Notes under the pieces: model-generated
The model's input: the letters and a program-made list of their open reading frames with translations, nothing else
What the model was told of the DNA's origin: nothing
The model's database searches: none
Program-made: the position numbers and the translations under genes
Shown: one piece after another, positions 25,910 through 36,311 of the stretch
Numbering within the stretch: the stretch's first letter is position 1
Layout: each line of letters opens with the position of its first letter
Assembly (NCBI GenBank): GCA_900696645.1
Contig: CAADGV010000007.1
Span: 332,971-396,970, forward strand
DNA: 64,000 nucleotides
Origin: an uncultured Chlorobiota bacterium
Lineage (GTDB): Bacteria; Bacteroidota; Ignavibacteria; UBA10030; UBA6906
Reading direction: 5' to 3'

Positions 25910-27292
25910 ATGGCGAAGAAGTACAATCTGCTCATTGTCGATGACGAAGAATACCTTCGCACGCTTCTCGAAAACGAGCTTGGCGACTCCGATGAATTCA
26001 CGGTCGATACCGCCGCCGACGGAAGCCAGGCAATCAACAAGATCCAGCAAAAAGTCTATGATGTTCTCCTGCTCGACATAAAAATGCCGCGGGTAAGCGG
26101 CATCGAAGTGCTGCAGTTCGTTCAGGAATACTCGCCTACCACCCAGGTTATCATCCTCACCAACTACGCCGATATCAAAACCGCCATCCAGACTATCAAG
26201 ATGGGGGCGTACGATTTTCTCGCAAAGCCGTATGATATCGACGAACTCTTCAACACTATCCACCGCGCAATTGAACGGAAAGAACTCTTCATCGACAACA
26301 AGTTGATGAAAAGCGAACTTGTCCGGAAGGGAGGGGCGAACGAACTGATCGGGCAGAGTCCCGCCTTCCTCAGAATGATCGAAAGCGCCGAACGGTTTGC
26401 GAACAGCGACTCGTTCGTTTTGATTCAGGGGGCGAGCGGAACTGGAAAGGAACTTATTGCCAGCTTCGTCCATCGGAAGAGTCCCCGCAACAATCGGCCG
26501 TTTGTAGCCGTGAACTGTGCTTCCATTCCGGATTCGTTGCTGGAGACCGAACTTTTCGGACACGAAAAGGGGGCGTTCACGAACGCCTACACATCGAAGC
26601 AGGGATTGGTAGAAGTTGCCAACGGCGGCACACTCTTTCTTGACGAAGTTGGAGATATCAGTCCGGCAATCCAGCCGAAGCTTCTGCGCTTTCTTGAAAG
26701 CGGCGAGTTCCGTCGGGTGGGAGGGACAAATGTGCTTACGGTGGATGTACGCGTTGTCAGTGCTTCAAACAAGGATTTGCGTGAGGAGGTTGCAACCGGA
26801 CGCTTTCGTGAGGATCTGTTGTACCGCCTGAATGTTGTAACGCTCCACGTTCCGTCGTTGAAGGAACGCAAAGAAGATATACCGATTCTTGCCGATTACT
26901 TTTTGCAGAAGAAGGGAAGACTGAGGGACCCGAAACGGCTGGCTCCGGCGACAATCGACTTGTTGATGAACTACGACTGGCCAGGCAATGTCCGTGAATT
27001 GGAGCACGTACTGGAAGGAGCTGTGCTCCTTTCCAGCGGAGAGGTTATCGAGCCGTCTGATCTTTCTATGCACATTCAGCGAAGCGACAAGCTCTTTGCA
27101 TTGTATGAATCCGACAATGCCGGCTCTGATTCGTCTCACAAAACAATCCCTCTTGAAGAACTTGAACGGCGGCATATTGAGCAAACGCTCAGGCGAAACA
27201 ATCTGAACAGAAGTAAAACCGCTGCCGAGCTCGGCATCGCCAAAAAAACCCTCTACCTCAAGCTCAAAAAATACGGCTTCAGCGACGAGTGA
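25910..27292 (+). CDS. NtrC-family sigma-54 response regulator, GAFTNA variant
   Basis: The 460-residue protein has a receiver domain (1-125), a AAA+ domain (about 140-375) and a Fis-type DNA-binding end (about 415-460). Walker A reads GASGTGKE, Walker B LFLDEVGD, and [11 protein letters not shown] is present. The sigma-54 contact loop reads GAFTNA instead of GAFTGA; the glycine to asparagine change is known in some regulators and may alter or abolish sigma-54 contact. The upstream single receiver gene and downstream terminator suggest a two-gene operon. Confidence 0.92.
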   Translation: MAKKYNLLIVDDEEYLRTLLENELGDSDEFTVDTAADGSQAINKIQQKVYDVLLLDIKMPRVSGIEVLQFVQEYSPTTQVIILTNYADIKTAIQTIKMGAYDFLAKPYDIDELFNTIHRAIERKELFIDNKLMKSELVRKGGANELIGQSPAFLRMIESAERFANSDSFVLIQGASGTGKELIASFVHRKSPRNNRPFVAVNCASIPDSLLETELFGHEKGAFTNAYTSKQGLVEVANGGTLFLDEVGDISPAIQPKLLRFLESGEFRRVGGTNVLTVDVRVVSASNKDLREEVATGRFREDLLYRLNVVTLHVPSLKERKEDIPILADYFLQKKGRLRDPKRLAPATIDLLMNYDWPGNVRELEHVLEGAVLLSSGEVIEPSDLSMHIQRSDKLFALYESDNAGSDSSHKTIPLEELERRHIEQTLRRNNLNRSKTAAELGIAKKTLYLKLKKYGFSDE

Positions 27293-27424
27293 ACTCTGCA
27301 TTCCTTGCAACTCACGATTCCTCTTAAGGTCTTCCCCTCTCCAAAAAACCGAACAAGAAGTGCAACATTTTCAAGGTCAAGTCGTCTAACAAGGTGACCA
27401 GTACCACATATAACTCTCCTTACG

Positions 27425-27466
27425 GAAAGCCGCCGGGTCTGACCAACTTCGGCGGCTTTCTTCCTT
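27425..27466 (+). terminator. Terminator after the NtrC-type regulator
   Basis: An 11-bp stem (GAAAGCCGCCG / CGGCGGCTTTC, arms 27425-27435 and 27450-27460) with a 14-base loop is followed by TTCCTTT. It lies in the 307-bp gap between 27292 and 27600; the rest of the gap is A/T-rich leader without a promoter I can fix with confidence. Confidence 0.75.
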
Positions 27467-27599
27467 TATGAGCCCGCCGGTTCCTTGATTTTTCCATTGA
27501 TTTTGTGTTCATTTTGTGCAGATTTTATTCAATTTCTCGCCCTGTGTTGCTTTTTGTGAACAGGGCATTTCTTCATCTTCACATCTTCCAAGGAGTTCT

Positions 27600-28769
27600 A
27601 TGCAGAAGTTTCAGGGAGTAGACTATATGAACGTGGATAGCCTTCTTTCTGAAGAAGAGCTTCTTGTTCGCAACACGGTGCGCGAGTTTGTTGACGATAA
27701 CGTTATTCCGATTATCGAGAAGCATGCCCGCGCCGGAACATTCCCGATGGATCTTGTTGCGAAGATGGCTGACCTCGGGTTGTTCGGTTCGACACTCCCC
27801 GCGAAATACGGCTGCGCCGAAATGAACAACGTTGCTTACGGGTTGGTGATGCAGGAACTTGAACGGGGCGATAGTGGTGTTCGCAGCTTTGCTTCCGTGC
27901 AAAGCTCGCTGGTGATGTTTCCGATTTTTGCCTACGGCTCCGAGAAGCAAAAGGACTACTGGCTGCCGCGTCTGGCAAAAGGCGAGGCAATAGGTTGCTT
28001 CGGGTTGACCGAACCGGACTTTGGTTCAAACCCCGGCGGTATGATAACGCGTGCAGAGGAGACGAGTGATGGCTACGTCCTCAACGGTGCAAAGATGTGG
28101 ATTACTAACGGCACGCTTGCCGATGTTGCAGTTGTGTGGGCAAAGTTGGGCGGCGTCGTTCGCGGATTTCTTGTTGAGAAGGGAATGAAAGGATTCTCCG
28201 CCCCCGAGATGAAGGGGAAGCATTCGCTTCGCGCTTCGGTGACTTCGGAGTTGATTCTGCAAGATGTCCATATTCCGAAAGAGAACATTCTGCCGAATGG
28301 TGAAGGATTGAAATTGCCGCTGAGTTGTTTGTCACAAGCGCGGTACGGAATTGCGTGGGGCGCAATCGGTGCGGCGATGGCTTGCTACGATTCTGCATTG
28401 AACTACGCAAAAACACGAATTCAGTTCGACAAACCGATTGCGTCGTTCCAGTTAACGCAAGAAAAGCTTGTTCATATGCTGAACGAGATTACGAAAGCCC
28501 AGCTTCTTTGCTTGCAGCTTGGCAGATTGAAAGATTCCGGGAAAGTCCGCTTCCAGCAAATCTCTTTTGCAAAACGAAACAACGTCTATCACGCATTGCA
28601 AATTGCCCGTGAAGCGCGCAGCATTCTCGGGGCGAACGGAATTCTTGACGAGTATCCCGTTATGCGGCATGCGGCAAATCTCGAATCCGTAATCACTTAC
28701 GAAGGGACGCACGAGATGCATACGCTGATTGTTGGAGAGGATATAACCGGAATTCCTGCATTTGTATAG
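27600..28769 (+). CDS. Acyl-CoA dehydrogenase, glutaryl-CoA dehydrogenase-like
   Basis: From the ATG at 27600 (AAGGAG upstream) the protein is 389 residues, a full acyl-CoA dehydrogenase. The FAD site [14 protein letters not shown] and the C-terminal catalytic segment [21 protein letters not shown] closely follow glutaryl-CoA dehydrogenase, which has its catalytic Glu in TYEGTHD. Glutaryl-CoA dehydrogenase oxidises and decarboxylates glutaryl-CoA to crotonyl-CoA late in lysine and tryptophan breakdown. A lysine 6-transaminase gene lies at 56961, though its route leads to aminoadipate rather than directly to glutaryl-CoA. The substrate remains an inference. Confidence 0.85.
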   Translation: MQKFQGVDYMNVDSLLSEEELLVRNTVREFVDDNVIPIIEKHARAGTFPMDLVAKMADLGLFGSTLPAKYGCAEMNNVAYGLVMQELERGDSGVRSFASVQSSLVMFPIFAYGSEKQKDYWLPRLAKGEAIGCFGLTEPDFGSNPGGMITRAEETSDGYVLNGAKMWITNGTLADVAVVWAKLGGVVRGFLVEKGMKGFSAPEMKGKHSLRASVTSELILQDVHIPKENILPNGEGLKLPLSCLSQARYGIAWGAIGAAMACYDSALNYAKTRIQFDKPIASFQLTQEKLVHMLNEITKAQLLCLQLGRLKDSGKVRFQQISFAKRNNVYHALQIAREARSILGANGILDEYPVMRHAANLESVITYEGTHEMHTLIVGEDITGIPAFV

Positions 28770-28832
28770 GAATGCTTGTGAAGTTCATTTGTAACAATAA
28801 ACCATTTCAACGATTTCCAATAAAATCCCCTT

Positions 28833-30296
28833 GTGAAAGATAAAATCCTTTTCGAAGCCCTCACGTACGATGATGTTCTGCTCGTCCCCGCCAAGTCAAA
28901 CGTTCTGCCGCGTGAAGTCGATATCCGCACAAAACTGACCCGCAACATTACGCTCAACGTGCCGCTTGTCAGCGCGGCGATGGATACGGTAACAGAATCC
29001 GGAATGGCGATAGCCATGGCGCGGGAAGGAGGGATTGGCATTCTTCACAAGAACATGTCTATTGCCCGTCAGGCGGAGGAGGTTCTTCTCGTGAAGCGTT
29101 CGGAAAGCGGCATGATCCTCGAGCCGGTTACTGTTCGAGCGAACCTGAAAGTCCGGGATGTGTTGAAATTGATGAAGAAGTACTCTATTTCAGGCATTCC
29201 CGTTGTTGATGGAGGCGGAAAGCTCATTGGCATTATTACCAACCGCGATCTGAGATTTGAGCCTGACGAAGATGCGCTGGTGGTCGATATCATGACAAAA
29301 GACAATCTGGTTACCGCGCCGCAGGGAACAAGTCTTGAGCAAGCCGAACGAATTCTTCAAAAGCATAAAGTCGAAAAGCTGCCGGTTGTTGACAAGAGCG
29401 GCGTGCTGAAGGGTTTGATCACATTCAAAGACATCTTGAAGAAGCGGAAACATCCGTACGCTTGCAAAGACAAGCACGGACGCCTGCGTGTCGGGGCCGC
29501 CGTCGGAGTAACGGCAGACATTCTCCAGCGGGTGGCAGAACTTGTGAAATCCGATGTTGACGTGATCGTGATTGATACTGCACACGGCCATTCGCGTGGA
29601 GTCATGGATGCTGTAAGCAAGGTCAGAAAAAAGTTTCCGAAGCTCGACCTGATTGCCGGAAATGTGGGCACTGCCGAAGCAACTCGCGATATGATCAGAG
29701 CGGGCGTCGACGCTGTAAAGGTGGGTATCGGGCCGGGTTCGATATGCACGACGCGGGTTGTTGCAGGCGTGGGCATTCCGCAAGTCTCGGCTATCATGGC
29801 TTGCGCAAAAGTAGGCGCACGCGCCGGCGTTCCCGTCATTGCCGACGGCGGTATCAAGCAAACAGGTGATATTGCCAAGGCGATTGCTGCTGGTGCAGAT
29901 ACTGTAATGATTGGCGGGTTGTTCGCGGGAGTTGATGAAAGCCCCGGGGAGAAAGTTCTCTACGAAGGCCGCAGTTACAAGATCTATCGCGGCATGGGAT
30001 CGCTTAGCGCAATGAAGGAAGGCAGCAAAGATCGCTACTTCCAGGATGCTGAAGATGATATTCAGAAACTTGTTCCCGAAGGTATTGAAGGCCGCGTTCC
30101 CTATAAAGGCCCTCTTGAAGATACCATCTATCAGATGGTCGGAGGGTTGCGTGCCGCGATGGGTTACTGCGGTTGCGCGACCATCAACGAGATGAAGAAG
30201 AACGGCAGATTCGTTCGCATGACTGATGCCGGGTTGCGTGAAAGTCACCCGCACGACATTGCCATCACCAAAGAAGCCCCGAATTACCACGGATGA
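28833..30296 (+). CDS. guaB: GuaB, inosine-5'-monophosphate dehydrogenase
   Basis: The 487-residue protein catalyses IMP to XMP, the first committed step of GMP synthesis. It starts at a GTG with [18 protein letters not shown], has a CBS-domain pair (about 93-210), the catalytic Cys loop [11 protein letters not shown], the IMP-binding [10 protein letters not shown] and IGGLFAG, and the flap region YRGMGSL. All key residues are present and length is standard. It lies 10 bp before the M24 peptidase gene. Confidence 0.97.
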   Translation: MKDKILFEALTYDDVLLVPAKSNVLPREVDIRTKLTRNITLNVPLVSAAMDTVTESGMAIAMAREGGIGILHKNMSIARQAEEVLLVKRSESGMILEPVTVRANLKVRDVLKLMKKYSISGIPVVDGGGKLIGIITNRDLRFEPDEDALVVDIMTKDNLVTAPQGTSLEQAERILQKHKVEKLPVVDKSGVLKGLITFKDILKKRKHPYACKDKHGRLRVGAAVGVTADILQRVAELVKSDVDVIVIDTAHGHSRGVMDAVSKVRKKFPKLDLIAGNVGTAEATRDMIRAGVDAVKVGIGPGSICTTRVVAGVGIPQVSAIMACAKVGARAGVPVIADGGIKQTGDIAKAIAAGADTVMIGGLFAGVDESPGEKVLYEGRSYKIYRGMGSLSAMKEGSKDRYFQDAEDDIQKLVPEGIEGRVPYKGPLEDTIYQMVGGLRAAMGYCGCATINEMKKNGRFVRMTDAGLRESHPHDIAITKEAPNYHG

Positions 30297-30306
30297 TCTC
30301 GTTCAA

Positions 30307-31380
30307 ATGACACACAACAGAATTGCGCGTGTCCGTCATGAAATGCGGGAGAAAGGGCTGGCTGCGCTCATTGTCTCATCGCTTCCGCACATCCGTTACC
30401 TGACGGGGTTTACCGGATCCAACGCCCTCCTCATCATCACTCAGAGATCTTCGGCATTTCTCTCGGATGTACGCTACACACTGCAAGCCGGCAAGGAAGT
30501 GAAAGGCTGCAAGCGTATCATCATCACTCAAATAGGATTGTACGAAGAAGCAGCCGCACGCGAGTTGTTGAGCGGTTCCGGAAAAACGGGATTCGAATCC
30601 AACCAAATCACCTACGCGCAATACAGGGTTCTGCGAAGACTCTTTCCTGAAACCTCGTTTGCCTCAACGGCCGATATTGTCGAGAACGTGATGTTGGTAA
30701 AGGATGAGATGGAGATTGAGAGTATTCGCCGCGCTGCGAAAATCTCCGACAAGGTTTTTCACGAAGTGCTGGACAAGATCCGGCCCGGTGTGACAGAGTT
30801 GGAGGTAGCGGCAGAGATTTCTTTTCTTCACAAGCGCTACGGCGCGCAACGCGATGCGTTTGAGATTATTGTTGCCAGCGGCATCCGCGGGGCGTTTCCT
30901 CATGCCCGCGCAAGCAGGAAAAAAATCCGTTCCGGCGAATTTGTGACTCTCGATTTCGGGTGTGTGATTGATGGATACAACTCGGACATTACCAGAACTG
31001 TTGCAGTCGGCACTGTGAGTTCCCGTGCAAAAAGAATATACCAGGTCGTGAAGGATGCACAACAGGAGGCGATCGATGCAGCCCGAGGCTCGATGTGGGC
31101 GAAAGACCTTGATGCAATCGCCCGCAAGCGCATTGAGCGGGGCGGGCTCGGCAAGTATTTCAATCACTCACTCGGTCACGGACTTGGTTTGCAGGTTCAC
31201 GAGCGGCCGAAAGTGTCACAACTTAGCAAAGAACGATTGCGCAGCGGCAGCGTCATTACCATTGAGCCGGGCGTGTACGTGCCCGACTTCGGCGGGGTTC
31301 GTATTGAAGACGATGTGTTGTTGAATGATGCCGGCTGTCAAGTTCTCAACGGAGCTCCGAAAGAGCTTATCACCTTGTAG
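30307..31380 (+). CDS. Xaa-Pro aminopeptidase (M24 family)
   Basis: From the ATG at 30307 the protein is 357 residues with a creatinase-like N-terminal domain (about 1-130) and an M24 pita-bread catalytic domain. The five metal ligands are visible in LDFGCVIDGYNSDITRT (two Asp), HSLGHGLGLQVHE (His), ITIEPGVY (Glu) and GVRIEDDVL (Glu). These enzymes remove the N-terminal residue before proline, using two manganese or similar ions. An in-frame ATG upstream at 30226 would overlap guaB, so 30307 is preferred. Confidence 0.92.
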   Translation: MTHNRIARVRHEMREKGLAALIVSSLPHIRYLTGFTGSNALLIITQRSSAFLSDVRYTLQAGKEVKGCKRIIITQIGLYEEAAARELLSGSGKTGFESNQITYAQYRVLRRLFPETSFASTADIVENVMLVKDEMEIESIRRAAKISDKVFHEVLDKIRPGVTELEVAAEISFLHKRYGAQRDAFEIIVASGIRGAFPHARASRKKIRSGEFVTLDFGCVIDGYNSDITRTVAVGTVSSRAKRIYQVVKDAQQEAIDAARGSMWAKDLDAIARKRIERGGLGKYFNHSLGHGLGLQVHERPKVSQLSKERLRSGSVITIEPGVYVPDFGGVRIEDDVLLNDAGCQVLNGAPKELITL

Positions 31381-31401
31381 GATTTTAGCTTATTTCCAGG
31401 A

Positions 31402-32724
31402 ATGATTGAAGCGGTAACAGTTCGAACTAAAGCAAGTCCGGCAACCGTGGACGAGCGCCGGGTTCTTGTCATTGCCTACTACTTTCCGCCGATGGGATTG
31501 AGCGGCGTGCAACGGACGTTGAAGTTCGTCAAATATTTACCCGAATTCGGCTGGAAGCCAACGGTGCTGACTGTTGAGCCCGTGGGATACTTTGCGCATG
31601 ATGAGTCGCTTCTTCTGGAGCTGGAGGGAAAGAATGTCGAAATTGTTCGAACAAATGCCGCCGGACCAGGGAGGGTCTTTTCCAAGAAGAAGCGAACGGT
31701 GAAGCTCCCGTCTGAGCGGACAAGGAAATTCCTGAGTCGTGTGAGTGATACATTCTTCATTCCCGACAATAAAATTGGCTGGAAGCGGAAGGCGGTAAAG
31801 ACGGCGCTTGCATTGCACGAACAGAAACCGTTTGACATGCTGTTTGCCACAGCCCCGCCGTTCACAGATTTTCTCATCGGAGCGGAGATCAAGTCACATC
31901 TCAAGATTCCGTTGGTGTTCGACTATCGGGACGCGTGGGTTGAGTATCCTCATAAATTCTACCCGACTCCGTATCACAAGTTGCGCACGATCCGGTTGGA
32001 ACGCAGCGCGCTGAAGGCAAGCAGCCATATAGTCACAACAAATCGCAACGTGAAGGAGTTGCTGATCAAACGTCACCGCTTCCTCGGCTACAATGATGTT
32101 GAGATCATCCCGCAAGGCTATGATCCTGAGGATTTTGCAGGGACAGATGCCGATGGTGTTGTTCCGAGAACGAACAAGATGAGAATTACATACGCCGGTG
32201 TGTTCTGGGAAGACAGAGTGCCGACGTATTTCCTGCAGGCTCTTCACACGTTGTTCCGGGAACAGCCCCACCTTCGTGACCGCATAGAAGCGTTGTTCAT
32301 CGGCAAGTTCCGAAAGGAGAACACGAAGCTTGTCGAAAAGCTCGGCCTGAAGGATACCGTTATTGTTGTTGACTATCTCCCGCACCGTCAGTGTGTCAAC
32401 AATCTTGTTGCGTCGGATGTGCTCTGGATGATTGTGGGGGATAATGTGGGATCGCCCGGCAAAGTGTACGAGTATATCGGCGCCCGTAAACCGATTCTTG
32501 GCTGCGTGCCGGACGGGTTTATGAAACAGACAATTCTCGAAGCCGGGGGCGTTGTGACTGCACCGGGCGATGTTGCTGCTATCAAGCACGCTATTGAAAC
32601 ATTCTATCGTCAGTATGAAGAAGGGACGTTGCAGAATCCGCCTGAGGAGGTTGTGGAAAAATATGATCGAACGAAATTGACGGGCAAGTTGGTCAAATTG
32701 TTTGAATCGCTGTTGGCAGTGTAG
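31402..32724 (+). CDS. Glycosyltransferase, GT4-like
   Basis: The 440-residue protein starts its fold with VLVIAYYFPPMGLSGVQRTLKFVKYLP, typical of GT-B enzymes of the GT4 group, and has the C-terminal donor-binding part with GKVYEYIGARKPILG (the EX7E-like region). The acceptor and sugar are not known. It begins a run of sugar-related genes (GT4, a GT39-like membrane transferase, an epimerase) interrupted by purD, suggesting surface polysaccharide or glycolipid assembly. No membrane helix is evident. Confidence 0.82.
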   Translation: MIEAVTVRTKASPATVDERRVLVIAYYFPPMGLSGVQRTLKFVKYLPEFGWKPTVLTVEPVGYFAHDESLLLELEGKNVEIVRTNAAGPGRVFSKKKRTVKLPSERTRKFLSRVSDTFFIPDNKIGWKRKAVKTALALHEQKPFDMLFATAPPFTDFLIGAEIKSHLKIPLVFDYRDAWVEYPHKFYPTPYHKLRTIRLERSALKASSHIVTTNRNVKELLIKRHRFLGYNDVEIIPQGYDPEDFAGTDADGVVPRTNKMRITYAGVFWEDRVPTYFLQALHTLFREQPHLRDRIEALFIGKFRKENTKLVEKLGLKDTVIVVDYLPHRQCVNNLVASDVLWMIVGDNVGSPGKVYEYIGARKPILGCVPDGFMKQTILEAGGVVTAPGDVAAIKHAIETFYRQYEEGTLQNPPEEVVEKYDRTKLTGKLVKLFESLLAV

Positions 32725-32756
32725 GTGATTGCGCCAATTACTTATCATTTCTATCA

Positions 32757-34031
32757 ATGAACATCCTCGTCATCGGTTCCGGCGCTCGTGAGCATGCGCT
32801 GGTCTGGAAAATCAGACAAAGCCCGAAGGTCAGGGAAATCTACTGTTCTCCCGGAAATCCCGGTATCGGCGAACTTGCCGAGTGTCTGCCAATGCGGGCA
32901 ACGGCGCTTGAGGGTCTTCTCGATTTTGCGAAGCAGCAACAAATCGACTTGACTGTCGTCGGTCCGGAACAGCCGCTCGCTGACGGGATCGTTGACCTGT
33001 TCGAGGCGAATGGAATGAAGATATTCGGGCCCACAAAACGCGCAGCAGAACTTGAATGGAGCAAGGCGTTCGCCAAGGAATTCATGCAACGGCACGGAAT
33101 CCCGACGGCACGCTACAAGAAATTCACCGCTTCGCAGAGTGCTGAGGCGAACGACTACATCTCGCGCAGCAGTATGCCTGTTGTCCTGAAAGCGGACGGA
33201 CTTGCAGCCGGGAAAGGCGTTCTCGTCTGTTCCTCTCGTGAACAAGCTGTTGCATCATTTGAAGAGATGAAACGGCAGTTTGGTGCCGCTGGCGACACGA
33301 TTGTAGTTGAAGAATTCTTGGAAGGAGAAGAAGCCTCCGTTTTTGCAATTTGCGACGGAAAAGACTTCGTCATGCTTGCACCGGCACAGGATCACAAGCG
33401 TGTCTTCGACGGCGACAGAGGAAAAAACACCGGTGGAATGGGGGCCTATGCTCCGGCGCCGATTGTCACGCCTGATATTTTGCGCGACGTCGAGGAAAAG
33501 ATCATCAAACCAACACTCACGGGAATGGCGTCCGAAGGCCGCCCGTACAAAGGTTGCCTTTATGTTGGTTTAATGATTACGACAGGCGGTCCGAAAGTTA
33601 TTGAATACAACTGCCGCTTCGGCGATCCGGAGACTCAGGTGGTTTTACCTCTGCTGAACAGTGATATCGTGGAGTTGTTTGACGCAACATGCGAAGGACG
33701 CATCGGAGAGTTGCGAAGCAATATAGCGCACTCGCAATCTGCCGTGTGTGTTGTGCTTGCTTCCGGCGGCTATCCTGACGAGTATCCGACCGGAATCGAA
33801 ATCGACGGGCTTGATGAGTTGGCGGGAGTCAACAACGTTCTGGTATTTCATGCCGGAACAAAATTGCAGGGCAGCACTCTGGTCACGGCAGGGGGGAGAG
33901 TTCTCGGTGTAACGGCGATAAAGTCCGATCTCGCCGGAGCGATTGAGGATGCCTACAACGCTGTCGGGAAGATATCATTTGCCGGTGTTCATTACCGCCG
34001 CGATATCGGCAAGAAGGCATTTGTGCATTGA
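32757..34031 (+). CDS. purD: PurD, phosphoribosylamine-glycine ligase
   Basis: PurD joins phosphoribosylamine and glycine using ATP in purine synthesis. The 424-residue protein shows the N-terminal MNILVIGSGAREHALVWKI, the signature loop in ATP-grasp (LKADGLAAGKGVLV), the metal-binding NCRFGDPETQ and the C-terminal SGGYPDEYPTG. All are intact. The next gene overlaps its stop by 4 bp. Confidence 0.96.
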   Translation: MNILVIGSGAREHALVWKIRQSPKVREIYCSPGNPGIGELAECLPMRATALEGLLDFAKQQQIDLTVVGPEQPLADGIVDLFEANGMKIFGPTKRAAELEWSKAFAKEFMQRHGIPTARYKKFTASQSAEANDYISRSSMPVVLKADGLAAGKGVLVCSSREQAVASFEEMKRQFGAAGDTIVVEEFLEGEEASVFAICDGKDFVMLAPAQDHKRVFDGDRGKNTGGMGAYAPAPIVTPDILRDVEEKIIKPTLTGMASEGRPYKGCLYVGLMITTGGPKVIEYNCRFGDPETQVVLPLLNSDIVELFDATCEGRIGELRSNIAHSQSAVCVVLASGGYPDEYPTGIEIDGLDELAGVNNVLVFHAGTKLQGSTLVTAGGRVLGVTAIKSDLAGAIEDAYNAVGKISFAGVHYRRDIGKKAFVH

Positions 34032-35353
34032 TGCGATGGCTGAAGTCATATCAGGATGTTTTACTGATTGTGTTGATCGGTTTCATTTTGAGAGTGAGTC
34101 TTGTCGGCTACCTGCATCTTCAAGGCTACACCGGCGACGAACGGGAATATATTTCGCTAGCGGCCAAACTTGCACAGGGGCAAGCGTTTGTTGATTCCAA
34201 CGGCGAATGGTCAACGAAGGCACCGCTCTGGCCGCTTCTCTTGTCGATCATTTTTCGAGTGTTCGGCGACGAATTGCTTGTCCCGCACATACTCGGATGC
34301 TTCCTCGGCGGATTGGCAATCTGGTTGGGATTTGTCCTGAGCCTTGATTTGACGGGGAGCAGATTTGTTGCGTTGATTGCAGCGGCGTTCATCGCCGTGT
34401 ATCCGGGACTTGTTATCTACTCGACGCTGCTTCAAACGGAATCGTTGTACATTGTTTTCGTTCTTGCTTCGTTTATCTTACTTGAACGCCAACGCAAGCA
34501 TCCGACACTTTCAACCGGAGTTCTGGTTGGCGTTATGGCGGGTCTTGCGACATTGACCAGGGCGGTGTTCTTTGGCTTCTTTGTTTTTCTGATTGCGGCG
34601 CTTGCTATACTGTATCGGAAGCAACCCGGCTCGTATGCAGGCTCGTTGTCGATTGCGGCCGTTGCGTGGCTGATTGTCCTCACGCCGTGGACGATTCGTA
34701 ACTGCAACATTCATGGCGAGCTTGTTCCGATTTCTTCGTGGGGTGGAATGTCGATGCTGCTCGGCAACAACCCGTACTCAACAGGAACGTGGAGCAGCAA
34801 ACCGGGCTTCGAGGAATGGTTCATGCTCAAAGCAAAAGAGAATAATCTGGACCTGACTCAATCGACGGAAACGGAAAGAAGCGCGTTCGGCAGAAAACTT
34901 GCGGTTGAGTATGTACTTTCCGAACCGGAAAATGCTGCCAAGCTTGCGCTGAAGAAATTCTATATGCACGGAGTCTATCCCATCTCAAACACCGACTCGG
35001 ATACTCGACTTCAGGCTGTTTGCGTTGCGGGTGATATAGTGATGTACCTCTTTGCGGGGTTCGGCTTGATATTAATGGGGTGGAGGAAAGAGGGCTTCGT
35101 TCCGATCATTCTGGCCATGGTGTTTTTTACAACAATGCAAGTGTTGTTGCATTGCGAGGCACGGTACAGGCTCCCGCTCATGCCCTTTGCAGCCATCTTC
35201 GCGGCAGGTGGCGTGGCATTGTTCGCAGACACACATAGGCTGAGGGACTTTTTCAATATTCGTCGGAACAAAATTCTCGCTGCGTCCTGGGCAATGTTTG
35301 TTAGTGCCGTCTATTCATTCACGGCATGGCAATTTCTTGAAGGTAACATATGA
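34028..35353 (+). CDS. Membrane glycosyltransferase, GT39/ArnT-like
   Basis: The 441-residue protein has about ten hydrophobic helices. The first extracytoplasmic loop carries the acidic motif TGDEREYISLAAKL, the position of the catalytic Asp in the PMT/ArnT (GT39, PMT_2) fold, and a later periplasmic loop holds the soluble-like stretch near residues 250-290. These enzymes move a sugar from a polyprenyl carrier onto lipid or protein outside the membrane. It overlaps purD by 4 bp and precedes an epimerase, fitting a surface-glycan role. Confidence 0.8.
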   Translation: MMRWLKSYQDVLLIVLIGFILRVSLVGYLHLQGYTGDEREYISLAAKLAQGQAFVDSNGEWSTKAPLWPLLLSIIFRVFGDELLVPHILGCFLGGLAIWLGFVLSLDLTGSRFVALIAAAFIAVYPGLVIYSTLLQTESLYIVFVLASFILLERQRKHPTLSTGVLVGVMAGLATLTRAVFFGFFVFLIAALAILYRKQPGSYAGSLSIAAVAWLIVLTPWTIRNCNIHGELVPISSWGGMSMLLGNNPYSTGTWSSKPGFEEWFMLKAKENNLDLTQSTETERSAFGRKLAVEYVLSEPENAAKLALKKFYMHGVYPISNTDSDTRLQAVCVAGDIVMYLFAGFGLILMGWRKEGFVPIILAMVFFTTMQVLLHCEARYRLPLMPFAAIFAAGGVALFADTHRLRDFFNIRRNKILAASWAMFVSAVYSFTAWQFLEGNI

Positions 35354-35375
35354 TTTCTGAAAGGGGAAGAACACG

Positions 35376-36311
35376 TTGAACATCCTTGTCACCGGCGGTG
35401 CCGGGTTTATTGCCTCACATATTGTGGATGAATACATCTCGCGTGGTCACAAGGTGACGATTCTCGATAACCTCTCTACCGGCCGGAGAATCAATATCAA
35501 TCCGGCGGTGGCATTTCACGAGGTTGACCTTCGGGATGCGGAAGCCGTGAAGGAGATTTTTCAGGCCGGCCGCTTCGATGTCGTCAATCATCACGCAGCA
35601 CAAATGGATGTTCGCAGATCTGTTGAAGATCCGGTATATGATGCGTCCGTCAATATTATCGGCGTACTCACAATGCTCGAGTGTTGTGTCGCTACGGGTG
35701 TCAAGCGCGTGATATTCGCGTCCAGCGGCGGCGCAATTTACGGAGAACAGGATTACTTTCCGGCGGATGAGCTTCATCCGACCCGCCCGATCTCACCGTA
35801 CGGCGTGGCGAAGCTGACAACCGAACAATATCTCTTTTACTACAAAGCTGTGTACGGAATCGATTCCGTCAGTCTCCGTTATGCCAACATCTACGGCCCG
35901 CGCCAGAATCCCGAAGGCGAGGCGGGTGTTGTTGCAATCTTCACAACAAAACTACTCGGTCGTCAACAACCTGTCATCAACGGCGATGGAAAGCAGACTC
36001 GTGACTATGTCTATGTTGGAGATGTTGTGCAAGCCAACGTCCTTGCGCTGAACTGTGAAGGCTCGCATGTGTTCAACATCGGTACGGGAATTGAAACAAA
36101 TGTCAACCAACTCTTCCATCACCTCAAGCAACTGACAGATTCATCAGCCGATGAACGCCACGGTCCGGCCAAGAAGGGCGAACAATTGCGAAGCGTTCTC
36201 ACATCAGCTCGCATCGAACAACAATTGGGATGGAAGCCTACTGTTTCTATGGAAGAAGGCCTTCGAAAGACGGTCGAGTACTTCAAGACGAAAGAGGGAT
36301 ATGGCGCGTAG
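35376..36311 (+). CDS. NAD-dependent epimerase, UDP-glucose 4-epimerase-like
   Basis: The 311-residue protein is an extended short-chain dehydrogenase: nucleotide site VTGGAGFIASHI, NHHAAQMDVRRSV, and the catalytic pair in SPYGVAKLTTE (YxxxK), preceded by FASSGGAIYGE. It resembles UDP-glucose 4-epimerases, although the exact sugar is not certain. The start is a TTG with AAGGGGAAG upstream. Its end overlaps meaB by 11 bp. Confidence 0.88.
   Translation: MNILVTGGAGFIASHIVDEYISRGHKVTILDNLSTGRRININPAVAFHEVDLRDAEAVKEIFQAGRFDVVNHHAAQMDVRRSVEDPVYDASVNIIGVLTMLECCVATGVKRVIFASSGGAIYGEQDYFPADELHPTRPISPYGVAKLTTEQYLFYYKAVYGIDSVSLRYANIYGPRQNPEGEAGVVAIFTTKLLGRQQPVINGDGKQTRDYVYVGDVVQANVLALNCEGSHVFNIGTGIETNVNQLFHHLKQLTDSSADERHGPAKKGEQLRSVLTSARIEQQLGWKPTVSMEEGLRKTVEYFKTKEGYGA

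Noticed and set aside
29190-30290. A 366-codon open frame on the minus strand inside guaB
   Set aside because: It is fully antisense to an intact IMP dehydrogenase, and its translation has no recognisable domain.
31894-32757. A 287-codon minus-strand frame inside the GT4 gene
   Set aside because: It is antisense to a recognisable glycosyltransferase and is His/Asn/Arg-rich without family features.
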